Below are positions 12,477-25,984 of a DNA stretch of 64,000 nt, in pieces (position 1 is the stretch's first letter; each line of letters begins with the position of its first letter). The position numbers and the translations under genes are program-made. The notes beneath the pieces are model-generated. The model did no database searches, was not told where the DNA came from, and saw only the letters and a program-made list of their open reading frames with translations. This DNA comes from Opisthocomus hoazin (Eukaryota > Chordata > Aves > Opisthocomiformes > Opisthocomidae): positions 19,136,417 through 19,200,416 of the forward strand of contig NC_134415.1 of the NCBI RefSeq assembly GCF_030867145.1, written 5' to 3'.

Positions 12477-12760
12477 CCCGGCCTGCTGCCGCCTGCCCAG
12501 CGGCTTCACCCGCGCGTACACCCGGATGGTTTCCTTCACCATCGCCGCCCGCCTAGCAACGGTAACCGCGGCACGCGACCCAGCGTGCACCGCGGCGGGC
12601 GGGAAGCGGCGGCGGCCGCCGGCCGCGGTGGAGAGGGTTCGGTTCCCGCCGAGCCGCCTCACGCCCTCAGGGGGGCTTTGGCGGGGCCCTTGTTTGCAGG
12701 TGGGCGGCTGCCTGCGTGGCCGCGGATGGTAATTCCTTGCCAGCTGTTACCTCTGAGGCC
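12240..12760 (-). promoter_or_regulatory. KIF6: CpG island and presumed KIF6 promoter
   Basis: GC content and CpG density rise sharply here against AT-rich flanks, and the KIF6 start codon at 12542 falls in the middle. No TATA box stands out, as is usual for CpG-island promoters. Two tandem RFX-like half-sites, AGCAAC and GGTAAC on the plus strand (12555-12566), lie just upstream of the ATG in gene sense. RFX factors drive many ciliary genes, so this would suit KIF6, but half-sites alone are weak evidence. The island could also fire on the plus strand; I could not identify a plus-strand product. Confidence 0.8.
12477..12542 (-). CDS. KIF6: KIF6 coding exon 1 (kinesin-9 family motor, N-terminus)
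   Basis: This exon encodes the first 22 residues, MVKETIRVYARVKPLGRRQQ followed by AG. It covers the first strand of the kinesin motor domain and resembles the start of mammalian KIF6 (MVKQTIQIFARVKP). KIF6 is a microtubule motor of the kinesin-9 family, linked to motile and ependymal cilia. The reading frame stays open for about 40 codons upstream (to 12662) but has no ATG there, so I take the ATG at 12542 as the start. The donor is GGG|GTAGGA with GT at 12476-12475. It ends in phase 0, which fits exon 2. Mammalian KIF6 reads QQ-G-IYS where this reads QQ-AG-IYS, one extra residue. The exon lies inside a CpG island. The identification rests on exons 1 to 3 joining in phase into a KIF6-like peptide. 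Confidence 0.93.
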
Positions 12761-15700
12761 GAATTCTAACGGCTGTGAGAAAAGGGAGCTGGTAAACACT
12801 GCCCAGGCAAGAGGTGGGGTGTTTGTGTCGCGTGTGGGTGGCTCCACTGGCACACCCGACATTCCCCGTCAGATCTGTAGGGCGGTGCGTTACCTGCGGT
12901 CCTGTAAGGCCACCCGCTCCAGGAGAAGTGTCTGTTGTTAACCAGTTGAAAGATCTGGAAGTGAAATTCACGGAAAATACCTAGATTATGTGCAATGAAG
13001 AAATCAGTTTTTAAAATCTAATAAAAAGATTTGGTTCTGAAAAATCTGCTAGAGGGAAATAGAGAGTGTTGTCTTGTTAGGAGAGCTGAACTTCTAAAGG
13101 AGTAACAGTAGGACCCTGTTATTCTGTGAAGTGGGTACTGAACAGTCACAAACAACAAGATACTATTTTGGCCTTGGTTTTGGTGAGACGTCGTGGTAAA
13201 GATCAGATTACAAGTCCACTAATTCAAATTAAGTGGAAAATCAGGGACTTGATTATGGAGGAGGATAGAAATTTCTTTAACTCAAATATGGTAAAAGTAT
13301 GTTGAACTTCTATTCCAAATAAGAAAAACAGTAGGGGAAAGGTTTCCTGTCCCAACTGAACAAATAACTGTCTCCGACAGCATATAAGGCACAAGTAGTG
13401 AGTGTTCAGGGAATGAAATGGAAAAGGGCTAATCACCAACTAAAGTCGAGTGCAAAGGTCAAAAGGGTGAAAAAGAAAGCAAATGGAAAATATTACTTGG
13501 TGATTAAATAGAGAGTGAAGGAAACACAGGACACTGGAATGGGATAATGGAATAATTACTTAGTATCTTCTTAGCGTTGCTCCAAAACTGCAAAAAAAAT
13601 GTTGTCACTTGTCAGTAGGGATGGGGATGCTGAAGGTGATGCTGAAGGCAGAAGCAACTAACAGGAAGGAAGTGCGAGAGGAAAATAACTGCAGCCAAGA
13701 GGGAACTAGAACCCACAGACTTCAATGAATTTAGACTAGGAAACGGGGACTTGGGAGCGAAGAGTAAAGAGTTTCAGTCCCAGAATTCCGAAAGAATTGG
13801 GATGTTTGTTTGAAGGTCCAGGAACTGTGTTTGTTTGTTTCTGTATTAACACAGATGCAGGAGAGCACAGTATTCTTGAAAAACAGCAAATGTAATAGTC
13901 AACAGTGTTATTTAGCAGCTTAGCTGGATTGTGAATTAACTGGGCAGTGGACATGGAAACACTGCAATTAGCTGTGTGGAAAGCCATTTAATGTCTGCTG
14001 GCGTTCAGTAGCTGGAATATGGATTGTGTCATTGGGACTATAATGCTTTTGGGACAAAGTCTGATCTGCAAAGGTTTTAGGTGCCCATCTTTGACGTGAA
14101 GTCTGAGCTGTAAACTCTGAACCAATGGCACAGTGAAGAGACGCCCAGCTGAGTTTGCATAGGACTAGTCTGAATATGATATGGCCTGCACAGAGAAGCC
14201 AATGAACCATCTCAGACTCAAGCTGCTTCCAGCATACAAGCTTAGTCAGAATTTCTGAAACAGGAGGAATCCTGGGCCATCTGCAGAATGGTCACTTGCA
14301 CAGCAAGAGAACAACAAAGATAACAGAAAGTACTCACAATTATCCTCTAAAATACCCCTTTTATTACACAGCTGCCCTTGCAGAAATGCTAGAGTGCTTC
14401 TGTATTGTAATCCACAATACATTGCCTTCGAGAATGGCGTGTTAGCCCAGTGGCACCCAGCTCTGCATTAGCTCTCTAGGCTTACTGGTCCTTCTGTAAA
14501 ACAAAAGCTGTGTCGTTAATTTTGAACATGAAAACTATCCAAGTTTTCCTTTTGAGTGGAGTATGTGGTATATTGACTACAGAATATTGGCAATCAGTGG
14601 AAGAATTATAAGATGGGTGAGAACCTGTTTAAAGGTGATCTGTTCTAGTTTGTTAAGAGAAAAGGTATTCTTGGACTGTAAGGAAATTATTAGTACACTT
14701 TCGTGAAGAGATAGATCTTATGTAATATTTGAATTAACAACTTTGTACCAAAAATGACAGTATGTATCTGATGACGTGGCTGAGAGTCATCTAGGAGAAG
14801 ATGAATAACCATGAGGATTAAAGGAATAGATATGGATAACCATAAAATGTAGTGTAAGTTGCAAAATCAGGCAGGCATGTAGGACTGAGGACTAATGACA
14901 ATGCATTCTGCTGCAATTTGGAATCCATTCAGCTAGAAGTGTCAGGAGATTTTCTGGTTGTGGAAGTCCAGATGACAGCTGCCGATGAGAAAAGGCAGCT
15001 GTGGTTCTTCAATGAATTGGAAATGTGTCCTGCAAGGGAAACAAAGCATTCACACTATTGTACAGGGTTCTGGTGAGGCCTCCAGCATACTTACTCTGTG
15101 TGTTTGTGGTCAGTTCTTTTTATTTCTTAAAGCATTTGAATACAAAGGCTACTAGAATGATTAAGGCTGATGGAGATTTTGCTGTAAGAGAACAGACCAG
15201 TAGGACTTCATTTATTTAGCAAAGGCTAAATATGAAAGGCTCTATGCATGTGTATAAATACACCATGGGGAACTGATGTGGAAGTAAAAGAATCTTCTAA
15301 GTCAGACAGAAGGAAAAATGGAAATAATTTTATGTGAATAAATGCACACTGGAAATCAGAAGAAAATTAAAAGTGTTAGGTGCTAGACTGGTCCCTTTGG
15401 ATACTGGAGAAAACATGATAAAGTTCTGAAACACTACTGCATGATCATTTATGTTAGCAGAGGTTTGACCTAGAAGGCGAAATCAAGAACCTCTATTCCA
15501 AAAAAATCTTTTCTAAGAATATTGAAACATCTTTCTAGAACCATACTGGGAATCAGAAGTCAAAGACAGTGTGAGTACTTTCTCTTCCCCCAAGCCACTT
15601 GATGGAACTCATCTTCACCTTATTTTGTTATGTTAACCATGCCTGGGTATCTCCATGCCTGGGTGTAATGTATATCCATCTTCTGTATAAGGTCACTGTC

Positions 15701-18700
15701 AATGGACTATGTGGAGTTTGTTAAAAAAACATGGTCTCAGTTGTAAGTTTTAGGCTGTAGGGAACCTTCAGTCAACTTCATATTTTGAAAAGCTACAAGG
15801 CATACACTGCTCCTAATTAGATCAGTGAACAGTTGTACATTTCCCAGAAAACAACTTCCACAGCTTGACTAATTGTACATCTATAGGTCTTCATTTCATC
15901 TGTAGGAAATTGACATTTCTCATTTTACTGACTGTCATTTTCCTAGTCTCTAAGGTATTTGTCTACTTCAGCTTGCCTTCAATATAGAAGATAGTAAGAA
16001 ACTGAATATGGTTCTTCTAAATCTCATCACTGTTTTTTCCATTTTCTTGCAAAGCTCCTGAGATATATAAATCCAAAGTTCAAAATAATGTAGCAGTGGC
16101 AGCAAAAAAAGTTATTTGCTGCTTGAAAGAGAACAGTAGCACTGCTGCTGAGCAGGAGGCTGAGATGCTTCAAGGTTAAGAGTTGGTAGAACATTTTATG
16201 TCATCGTTTTAAGGCAAAGCCATACACTCAAGGATGGTTGAGAAAGAAAAGTCACAAATATCCTCCTCACTTGGTTCAATCATTCCAGCAACTTAAGAAC
16301 AAAGTCGTGTTGCCTGCACTTATTTCAGTAGGTTGAATGAAGCTTCTTTTGCACTTAGGAACAAGAAGTGCTGGTAAGTACTGTATGAGATTCAAAGCAG
16401 TTTCAAAAGAGTTCATTTTATCCTTGAGAGGTTCTAGTTCAATAAGAAATTAAAAATTTGCTTTAGGAATTAATGGACAAAGTTTTATATTGTATATTAT
16501 ACAAAAGGTCAGATTTCATAGCTTTAAAGATACTTCCGATTTCAAGCTAGAATGTTGTCTCTCAAACAGAGTTCGTTACCCGGTGTGCAACATCCAATAC
16601 GCACACGGAACCAAGATACCAGTTTATTTCATATCTGCACAGAGGTGGGTGCTAGGTGGTAACTCCAGAAAGCTAGCACACCTGGTTACAATAACGTTGC
16701 CTATTTATACAGTTAAAAATGTTAGTTCCGCCTGTTAGCCGTACCCTCCTAACTATGATGGGTTACTTCACTTCTTACTTTGGTTTAACGATACAGTTCT
16801 AAAATTTGCTATGCATGCTCAATAGGTAAGGATCTCTGCTCGGGCTGGGGCCTCCAACTCAAGGGGTGTGAGTTTTAGTATTATAATGAGGATAGTTCAT
16901 TTAAGGGCACTCTATCATTCTTCTGCTGTTAGTTCCAAATTGTTTGAAAACATCCTAATTAGCTTACATATTTTTACAAGATATAGTTTGTTCCCAAGGA
17001 GAGTGGTTCCTGATTAGACGTTCCTGTATCAACTGCTCTTGCCAACGTCTTGGCCTCCCATTAACCCTATGCATACTTGTATAATGCTGAGTTCAACCAA
17101 CCACAAAATAACCTCTAGTTTTTCGTGTCCTTGAGTTATAACTAGCTTATATATGAGTGTTTTTGTATAGGATATGAAAAGTGTCAAGGAAGTGAAAATT
17201 TGTGCCTTTATGGAAAAGAGTAGCGTGCTCCCATTTTTTCAACTGTTGAGAGAGGTGCCTTTGAGAATGAAGATATATGGAGACCTATTAAAATACCTAA
17301 TATCTTGTAATAATATTTACTGTATCTTAGTATCTTATTTGCTGAAGTAACCTGGGTATTAATATGACTGCTACATTGTCATAAGCATTAGTCCCAGGGA
17401 ATTTTTCTCTGAACTAGTGCTCTTTTTCCAGAAAAGATATATAAATGATCAAAGTAGTATGTACAGGTATATATGAGGACAGAAACTGTTCTGTACATTT
17501 AAAAGCTAATTAAAGGATTAATTAAATGAATTCTTTTGCTTGAAGCTGTAAAAAATAACACAAGTAACAAAATAATTGCAAAAAACCCCAAAATTACACA
17601 AAGCTTTCCTTAGCCAAGAGAGATTGACATCTGTCTCAATCTCTTCACTATTCCATGATATAACTTAATTTTCATATGAATGGGGACTTTATTAGAGTCA
17701 CAGTGGTGAGTCTACACACCATGTCCAGTGCTTGCTAGAAGCAAGAATCTTCACGCTAAAAAAAAAAGAAAAATAAAAAGGAAAAAAGGGGAACAGCAGA
17801 TTTCCAACCTTTAAGAGAAAATAAGGTAAAAAGATGTAAGACGTATATGATGAACAAAAGCCATTTTTTTTTTAAATCCACAATTACAGAGTTGCTGATT
17901 AACAGAAATCTTCTCTTGAAGCCTAGCTAAAGGACTAAATTGACTTAAGAACTTTCTTAAGATTTGGGAAAGAGGCCTGTTGTTAGAGGTAAAGAGCTGA
18001 TTACAAAGATGCAGGAATTGTAGGATATCTTTCTGTTACTACCGAAAAAAGAGAAATGTTTTCAGCCTTTGCATTTCCTAGAGCTTTGAAGAAAGTCTTG
18101 GAAAATGGAGCATGAAGGTGACGGCTAGCCATTCCAGATAATGTACTAGTCCAGAGATTGCATCTTATGCTGGAGGCCTGAAAAGTTTTGGTTTGCTTTG
18201 AATTTGCTGTGTTTAAGATCTTCTTTCTGTCTTCCCTAGGAAATCACCTTGCACTTCAGGGATTTTCAGTATTGGCATTTATGCTAAACCTCAGAAATAA
18301 GTGTCAAAATTTCTTCAGCTGCAGTGCTTGAGAAAGTTGCACCACAGAATAAGATAAACCTATAGCTTGAAACAATTATGTTACTGTAGGAGTTACAGGA
18401 TCTAGCAATTACGTGTTTTAAAAAGGTCAGCCATTGCATTCTGAATTAATAGTTGCAACATCACAACTAATCATCTGCCTTTACTGTTGTAGTTTTCTTC
18501 TGATTAAAAAAAATAGTATGGGTCATATTATATACTGAAGCTGGCAGTTCAAGGACTTGTGCTCCATTATGTCACCTAGCAACTTAATGTGCTTCCAAAT
18601 AAACAGCCTTGTAAGTTTTATAATGGCCCAAACTTTCAAGTCCTTTCTTTTTTTTCCAAAGTTTTACTTTTCATACACTGTACTTATTCTTGGCAACTAT

Positions 18701-21700
18701 CATGCTGTTTGGCTGAGATAATGCTTAGAAGTTAGAACATTAAAATCTTTCCACAGATCAACTGGACAGGATGAAGGGCCAAAACTCTTGCCAAACTCTG
18801 AATTTGTCTCATCATCCAACTCCTGGAAACATTAGTACCAAATAAGTATCTTCTACGTGACCAGAAACCCTTCTTAAATAACCAGAATTTAAGATCTGAA
18901 ACTTGGCCTAAACTTATGTGTAATAACTGTTGAGTATGCTATATGAGCTTTGCCAGAAAGAATACAACCTTTATTTGTAAAAAGTGTGGTAATACAGAAA
19001 CTTCTGTTTCTATATTTGAATGGAATGTGAAAAAGTAGTGGCAAGATTTTTTAATATTTCAGGTATCATCCCCAAGCCCTATAACCTTTGAGTTTTTTGC
19101 TTATGTGTATCAGTATCAAAATGTAAATTCAAGTAAACTGCCTTGTTCAGCTTTTAATAATCCAGCCCTGTGAGAAGAGCAGGGAGAGTTCTGTCTTGCA
19201 GGCTACTGTTATGATCTGTTTCTTAGTAAACAGTGTTTCTGCTTAGAAAACAGCTACATCGTCACATATGTTAGAGTCACATTTGGAAAGTACCTTAAAA
19301 TTTCACTGCTGTTCTGACATTCTTACCAAATGCATTTGTATGCTTCCTAAAAATGTATGTCTTGATAGACTCAGACAAGACAGAAGATCTTAAAATACCC
19401 TCCTGAGGGCTTATGTATATGCATACATGTATACATATATGTATTTATTTGTTTTAGAGTAAATTCCATGGACAAGTTTAGGGACCCTTAGGACTCTGAC
19501 TGCAACAGGCAACAAATCTTTTTTCCAAATTGGAGGTTTTTTCTGTTTTGTTTTTTTAAATTTCTTATCTTCTAAATGGTGAACTGTATCCTTTGTTGCA
19601 AACTACATTGTAAGAATTGTTAGCAGGAGACATTAACATACTTCTAATGCAATGCTGATGTTATCCGCACAAGTTTCTCTAGCTTGCTCCCACAGTTATC
19701 TTTAGCATCATATTTTTTCTTGTTATTTTGTCATGAAACTGTCCAAAGTCCGTTATTCATCTATATCTGACCAAGGGACAGATAGAATGCTAGGTGGCCA
19801 TGAGTAGAAATGACTATGGGGTTTAGGGTTTTTTGATCTGAAAACTGGTGAGAAATTTAGATTCTTGTGTTCAGTTCTGCTCAACAAATAATTCCTTTTA
19901 TACTCATTGTATAAATAGTTTGGGTATGCTCTTGTTTGAAGAGGATTACAATCCTGTCAGCTTCAACAGAACATTATGAAACATAATTATTAGTCATTAT
20001 TAATTTATGATAAATCTTGGAAATTGAAGCCATGGATCAGAAGTTTTGTTAGGCACTGTGTAAGTTTAGATTAAAAAAAAAAAAAGGGGGGGAGATATAT
20101 CCCTGTACCAAACAGCTCTTTCTGTCAAAGTTTAGGACAGAACGCAACGCAGGAAAAGAGGAAAACAAAAAGAAATAACATGGACAATATTAGCACTATA
20201 GTCACAGGCTAGGATTCTCCTATCAAGCTGTTGTACAGACATTACCATAAAGAGGATTTAAAGAAAGACAGTTATGTAATTTTATAGATTTTTGTAAAGA
20301 GCTCTTTTTGGGAATGAAAACTAGCATAGCAGAAAGCAGGGCAAGATTTGTCTGAAAGGGTAACATGAAGCTGACACTATCGATTGATCATAGACAGCAA
20401 CCTATCTGCACTTGGTCAAGAATAAGGTATTACTGAATGGACAGGACCTTAAAGACAAATAAAGTAATGTAATAAAGAAGGCAGAGTTGCAGGAGGAGGC
20501 ACAATTACCTGGAGGATAATCAGAGTGATAACCGAAAAGGGGATATTAGCAACAGCATTCTGAAAGACTGGATGTAGGATTGAGGGACAAAGAGGATTTC
20601 ATTCAATGAGGCTAGGTGCGAGGAAAATACAACAATGTGGTGGAAGGTGATTAAAGGCATGGAGTAAAATGAAGTTTTGCCGTTCAGAAGGGTGAGGATA
20701 AAGGCCTGGATCTCAGTTTTACAGCTATCATTAAGTGAAAACAGAGGGCATGATGCAGGGAGGAATACTGAAGGAAGCTCTAGAATATGAGTATAAAAGA
20801 GAACTCCAGCCAGTAAAAATAAGCTGCATGTTTTAGGTAATGCAAAATTGAAGAGGAGAGACAAAAATGAAGTACTACTTTGTAGGCAAAGGGAAACAAA
20901 TGTAGCACTGCACTCTAGGGCTTTTTGTTCTCCCTACTTATTTGGATGGAAGACTGAAGTGTGGTGTTAGTGTGGGGAGAGTGAAGAGACACAGGAGAGT
21001 GGGTAATTAAGAAAAATACAGAAGGATAATGGTTGATCTCATCAGAAGATGAATTAGGATGGGGTGACTAGTACTTGAGTAGGTGAGAAGATGAGGAACT
21101 TGTGTATCTAAAATGAGATAAAGCGAGTTGTACAAGAAAAGAAGGCCATCTATAAGGAAGCAAAAGTTTGCCTCATAATCTAAGTAGCATAGCAAAGCTA
21201 AAACAAAGGCAAATTGTGCTTCCCGGGTACACCGATCTCAAAAAGCTGCCATAATGAGCATGCATAAGTACTGTCACAGGCTCACTGGTGCTTCAATGTG
21301 AATATAACACGCTCCAGCCAGGCATGCCAGACATTGACACATCTAGCTACAGAGCTGACATATGCTTTTTTCATATGGAGAGATCGAGAAATGTGTCCAG
21401 TTGTGCAAGCACAGCCTGCAGTGAAGCCAGAGAAACTGATATCTTCAGTACCAAGCAATTGAATGCTTCAAAAGACCAGACCAACCTTCCCACTAAACAT
21501 TCCATATATTAGTGTACTGTTTTAAACAAGGAACAGGACAATGCACAAATCAGTGCAGCTGTGTTCATGTGCTATCATTTGCAATGTAACTGGTTTTCCT
21601 AGAGTTTGGTTTTGGATTGTGTTTTCCCCCCATGTCATTCTGTGAATGGGTAGGATATATGCATGCGGTTACTGAAGCATACAGCATCTGAATAGCTGCG

Positions 21701-22637
21701 GAAAGTAGTATTTCCGAATTGATAACAACAACAACAGAAAAAAGGTTATAGAAGACTGACATCAAAGCAATGTAAAAGTGCTCTTGAACTGTTTGAAACC
21801 AAATAAAAGGCATTATTTAAGCCCTTTGCAATAGTATTTAGTCTTTTTTTTTTCTGTTTCTTTTTACAAGACTACATATTTTCAAGTAATGAAGAAAAAA
21901 AAGAGGTTTAGTTTGGGTTTGTTATTTTTCTTTTTCCAATGTCCAGTTTTTCAGTTTCTGGTTTAAAATAAGCCAACTACTGTTGCTCATTCAAGTCTCA
22001 AATGCCAGATGCATTTAAGGCTGAGTGATTTTGTCACATGCTGATGTTGTGCGTCTATGGTTGAGAAATCTTGTAAATGGGTGAGGGTTGGTATCCAGGG
22101 ACTGTAGACAGCATGTATTTGCCAATGTGAAGAGGCAGGCTTCCTGTCTGAGTCACTATATGAAAATACAAAATGTTCATTTACCTGATGTTTATCTTAC
22201 AACTCTATCTTGGCCATGGATTATGTATTTAGTCATTGTTAAGACTTTCTTAACATCTTTCACTTAAGAATCCCCAAGCATGTAACGAATTAGGGAGTTT
22301 AAATTCTCTTGCATTTGGAATTAAATCCTCTTGAAATTAAGGCTGAATCTAGGACTCTGAGATTACAAGCGCAAGCAACAATACGTATTTTACCTGTTTT
22401 TCATGTATGACTGAAGAACACGGAGGTAAACTTGCCAGAGTTGAAAACAGAGTAAAGCCTCAATAACTGCACTGCACTTTATCTCATTATTTCTTCACTG
22501 AATCAAAGTGTTTTTGTAAGCACTGTCAAGAATTTTGATCGTTCACATCTTTTTTTATAACAAAGATGGTGACTTACAAATTCAATAACACTCTATATGC
22601 TGTGGATCCTTGTTTCAGAAAGTGAAGTTCCTGAAGA
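12761..22637. other. Intergenic stretch, no gene seen
   Basis: AT-rich sequence lies between the KIF6 promoter island and the young CR1. Apart from the weak LINE relic at 15025-15245 and an A-run joined to a G-run near 20071-20093, I see nothing to annotate. The longest open frame (114 codons at 20520-20864, minus) looks random. Confidence 0.6.
15025..15245 (+). mobile_element. Possible ancient CR1/L3-like LINE relic
   Basis: The phrase GTTCTGGTGAGGCCTCCAGC followed by a TGTGGTCAGTTCTT-like segment resembles the CR1/L3 ORF2 C-terminal region (normally GTGAGGCCTCA...CTGTGTCCAGTTCTGG). The following AAGGCTACTAGAATGATTAA also resembles that family. Divergence is heavy and the ends are approximate. 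Confidence 0.4.
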
Positions 22638-23461
22638 ATCACAGAATCATAGAATCATAGGTTGGAAAAGACCTCTAAGATCATCAAGTCCAACCATCCA
22701 CCCAACACCACCATGCCTACTAAACCGTGTCCTGAAGTGCCACGTCTACACGTTTTTTATACACCTCCAGGCATGGTGACTCAACCACGTCCTTATGCAG
22801 CCTGTTCCAATGTCTGACCAGTCTTTCAGTAAAGAAACTTTTCCTAATATCTAATCTAAACCTCCCCTGACGCAACTTGAGGCCATTTCCTCTCTTCCTA
22901 GCGCTAGTGACTTGGAAGAAGAGACCAACACCTGCTTCACTACAATCTCCTTTCGGGTAGTTGTAGAGAGTAATAAGGTCCCCCCTCAGCCTCCTCTTCT
23001 CCAGGCTAAACAGCCCCAGTTCCTTCAGTTGCTCCTCATAAGACTTGTTCTCTAGACCCCTCACCAGCCTTGTTGCCCTTCTCTGGACACGCTCCAGCAC
23101 CTCAATGTCCTTCTTGTAGTGAGTGACCCAAAATCGAACACAGTACTTGAGGTGTGGCCTCACCAGTGCCGAGTACAGGGGCACGACCACCTCCCTGCTC
23201 CTGCTGGCCACACTATTCCTGATACAAGTCAGGATGCCCTTGGCCTTTTTGGCCACCTGGGCACACTGCTGGCTCCTGTTCAGCCAGCTGTCAACCAGCA
23301 CCCCAAGGTCCTTTTCCTCCAGGCAGCTTTCCAGCCACTCTTCCCTAAGCCTGTAGAGTTGCATGGGGTTGTTGTGACCGAAGTGCAGGACCCGGCATTT
23401 GACCTTGTTGAACCTCATACAGTTGGCCTCGGCCCATTGATGGGCATCGATGATCCGAGAC
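22638..23461 (-). mobile_element. Young CR1 LINE copy, 5'-truncated
   Basis: This is the best-preserved CR1 in the window. The minus-strand 3' end carries two or more tail repeats (CATAGAATCATAGG at about 22648). The 3' UTR and the C-terminal part of ORF2 follow. The 5' truncation lies near 23461, just past a frame that reads as HQWAE...MRFNKVKC. The ORF2 portion is open for 232 codons, which suggests a fairly recent insertion. No obvious target-site duplication is visible, as is normal for CR1. Confidence 0.96.
22720..23418 (-). pseudogene. CR1 ORF2 C-terminal remnant (232 codons open)
   Basis: The frame encodes a protein with [20 protein letters not shown] at the start, then [37 protein letters not shown] and [19 protein letters not shown]. 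These are hallmark blocks of the region after the reverse transcriptase domain in CR1 ORF2. The full ORF2 protein carries an endonuclease and a reverse transcriptase; both are missing here because of 5' truncation. The copy cannot mobilise itself. It is open only because the insertion is young, not because it is a host gene. Confidence 0.93.
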
Positions 23462-25984
23462 CTTGGAGGTAATTTGACAGACGAATATGTACCAACAGCA
23501 ATTGTTCATGTTAAGTTCGTATTAATCTAGTGGTATATCTTTTACTGGAGATACTGTTCACAGAATCAGGAGCTCTGTAGGTTTTGCTCAAGTTTGTATT
23601 TTTCTGTGATGCTCAGGGGAAGGCAGTGGTTTGTACACACTCCAGTCAGATTTTTCCAAAGCTAATAAACCTCAAGTACTAGATATGATATTTGAAAACA
23701 TAGGTCAATACATGTATCAGGTTGCCTTCATGAATAATTAATTTAAGCAGTACATAAATTATTTTTTGAGATTTTCTTCAGAACACGATTTTTCTTGCAA
23801 ATGACTAGAACATAGATACTTGCTTTTAGCACAGCAGATAAGATTTTTAACAGTTACTGTTATTAAAAAAGCAATAATTGTGTGAACTAAGAAGAAACAC
23901 TTTTCCAATTGTATAAATCTAGGAAGTTGTGTAAGCACTCCTTATAAAAGTTTGTGTGTTTACAGAGGTCAAGTCTGATCCACTGAGATGAATGAACAGG
24001 AAACACTGCTTGAAAAAGAAAAGAAACAAAACCAAACCCCTGTGTTCTGCCTACTTTCAGGTAAATAATACCCTTTTTCACTAATGAATAGAATCCCAGA
24101 TATATGGAGTAGGATCGATCATTGTCAAACGGGATACTCCAGTAGTCTCACTTGAGAGAATGATTTGAGTGATTAAAGAGAAAGGAACTGTGCTTCTAGG
24201 TGAGTTACAGGGCCAGTTTAACAAACTAAATTGTTACTAGGAATATAACATCTACCTTGCAATAGAGCTCATATTGTTTGCAGTGCCCATTGAATGGTTT
24301 ATCAGAAAAGTTTCCTAAGTAAAACGTACCGTTTGATACAAATCACAAGCCACAAAAGGAATTAGACGTTCTTACCATGGAAGAGGGTAACACTATTTTG
24401 GCTCAGTTTAATTTGTTTAAGAACATACATGAATTTAATCTAGAAGGGCAGTTTAAGTACACTGGTTTTTAACTGTTTTTATTATTAGACATTGAAAAAT
24501 GTAAATGCTTATTTTACAGTTCTGATGTTTTTGCATGCCCTCATAGGCCTTACCTAGGCTCTAGTGTATGCTAAAGAACCTCCAGAAGCTTCACCCCACA
24601 TTGTTGAAGTGAATGTGGTTTGGATGTAGTCCAAATGATGGCTGCAAGAGGAAAAATGGTAGGAAGGATTGTATAACATCTCAGAAAACAGCTAGACTGT
24701 CTGATAAGCAGTTCTTTAGATCACTTACTGAGTTTCAGGATAATGCCGAGTAAAACTGAATCATGTTGACATGAGGCACCTTAGAAATAACTGTTTTGTA
24801 TCACAATTGTTAACCAATTTTTACAGTTATTAAAATATTTTTCTTAACATTTTGAAGTCTCCAGGTGCCCAGTGTGTATCATAATTTTCTTCCATTGCAC
24901 ATAAAATTACTTAATGAATATTGGCTTGCAGAATTATTATACTTCCAGCTAATTCCCAGTCCAACTCAACTTGCCTTTTCCTGGGCTTCTTGCCACATTC
25001 CATTTTTCCCTATGCTGTTGATGTTATGTAGGACTGAGATGTGGAATTATCTACAGTTCATAAAAGAATCAATTACCTTAGGTAGTTGTGTTCATCTGTT
25101 ATTAACGGACAATAAATGCAAACATGAGCTAACAAAAGGCAAAGGATAAACACATTTAAGCCAGGCCAGTTCCCGGAGAAATATTTAAGAACTTGTCAAA
25201 CAGTTCTTGAAACATGGAAGAGTGATGATTTCCCATAGATTCATTGTATATATTCTGGCACTGCAACTTTTCCTTTATATAATATTTTTTTAAATCTTGA
25301 ATAGCAGTTTCCATTGGAAGATCTCGAAGAGATTTACAGATATTAACAAAATCAGGCTTGTAACACCAGTGTGAAGAAAAGAAGCTGGTCAAGCTATTTG
25401 TTGCCAAGAACATATCCTTGCCCCAGTTAGCTACTTTGTGCTCTTCTGCCAGCACAACGTTTCACAAAATACTTCATTCACCAATTCCTAATTATTCTCC
25501 TGCATTTGGATTGCTTTTACATTCCCTAGTTTCTGAAGATGCTCATCACTAGTCCCTCAAATAAACTAATTATCCTCATAGGGCTTGATTCTACATGAAG
25601 GAAGCCACTCACTTGTGATCCCCTCTGCTGCTTCCAAACATTAGTGCACTCCTGTGGTCCTGCACTTCTGGAGTGGCTTCAAGGGGCTACTATGGCTGGG
25701 TGTAACATAGAGCAGTTTTCATCAGGTTTCAGAGATAGAGAGGAAGCAAATGTGTCTTCATCTCCATTTTTTTCGAGGAAGGCAGGCATCCATGCCAGTA
25801 TTTAGTTAGTTATTTGTTATTTGTTATTCACTGTACAGCAGTCCCTGCATAATATCCTCCTGCAGGTTCATTGGCCCTGCCCTACCTTTCAGCCCTCAAT
25901 GTATTTTTCAAATGATTTAAGCTGATATTATTTTTATCTTATTATACGTTTAAGGCTTTACAAAATGCCTTTTGCCTCCAACCA

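Noticed and set aside
12091..12941. Overlapping 213- and 224-codon plus-strand frames over the first CpG island
   Set aside because: Stop codons are rare there because of GC content. The frames overlap each other and lie antisense to the true KIF6 exon 1.
25156..25455. 99-codon minus-strand frame with a protein-like look
   Set aside because: It starts at GTG right after a stop, matches no family I know, and one frame of this size is expected by chance in 64 kb. A protein search with no hit would confirm rejection; a hit in other birds would revive it.
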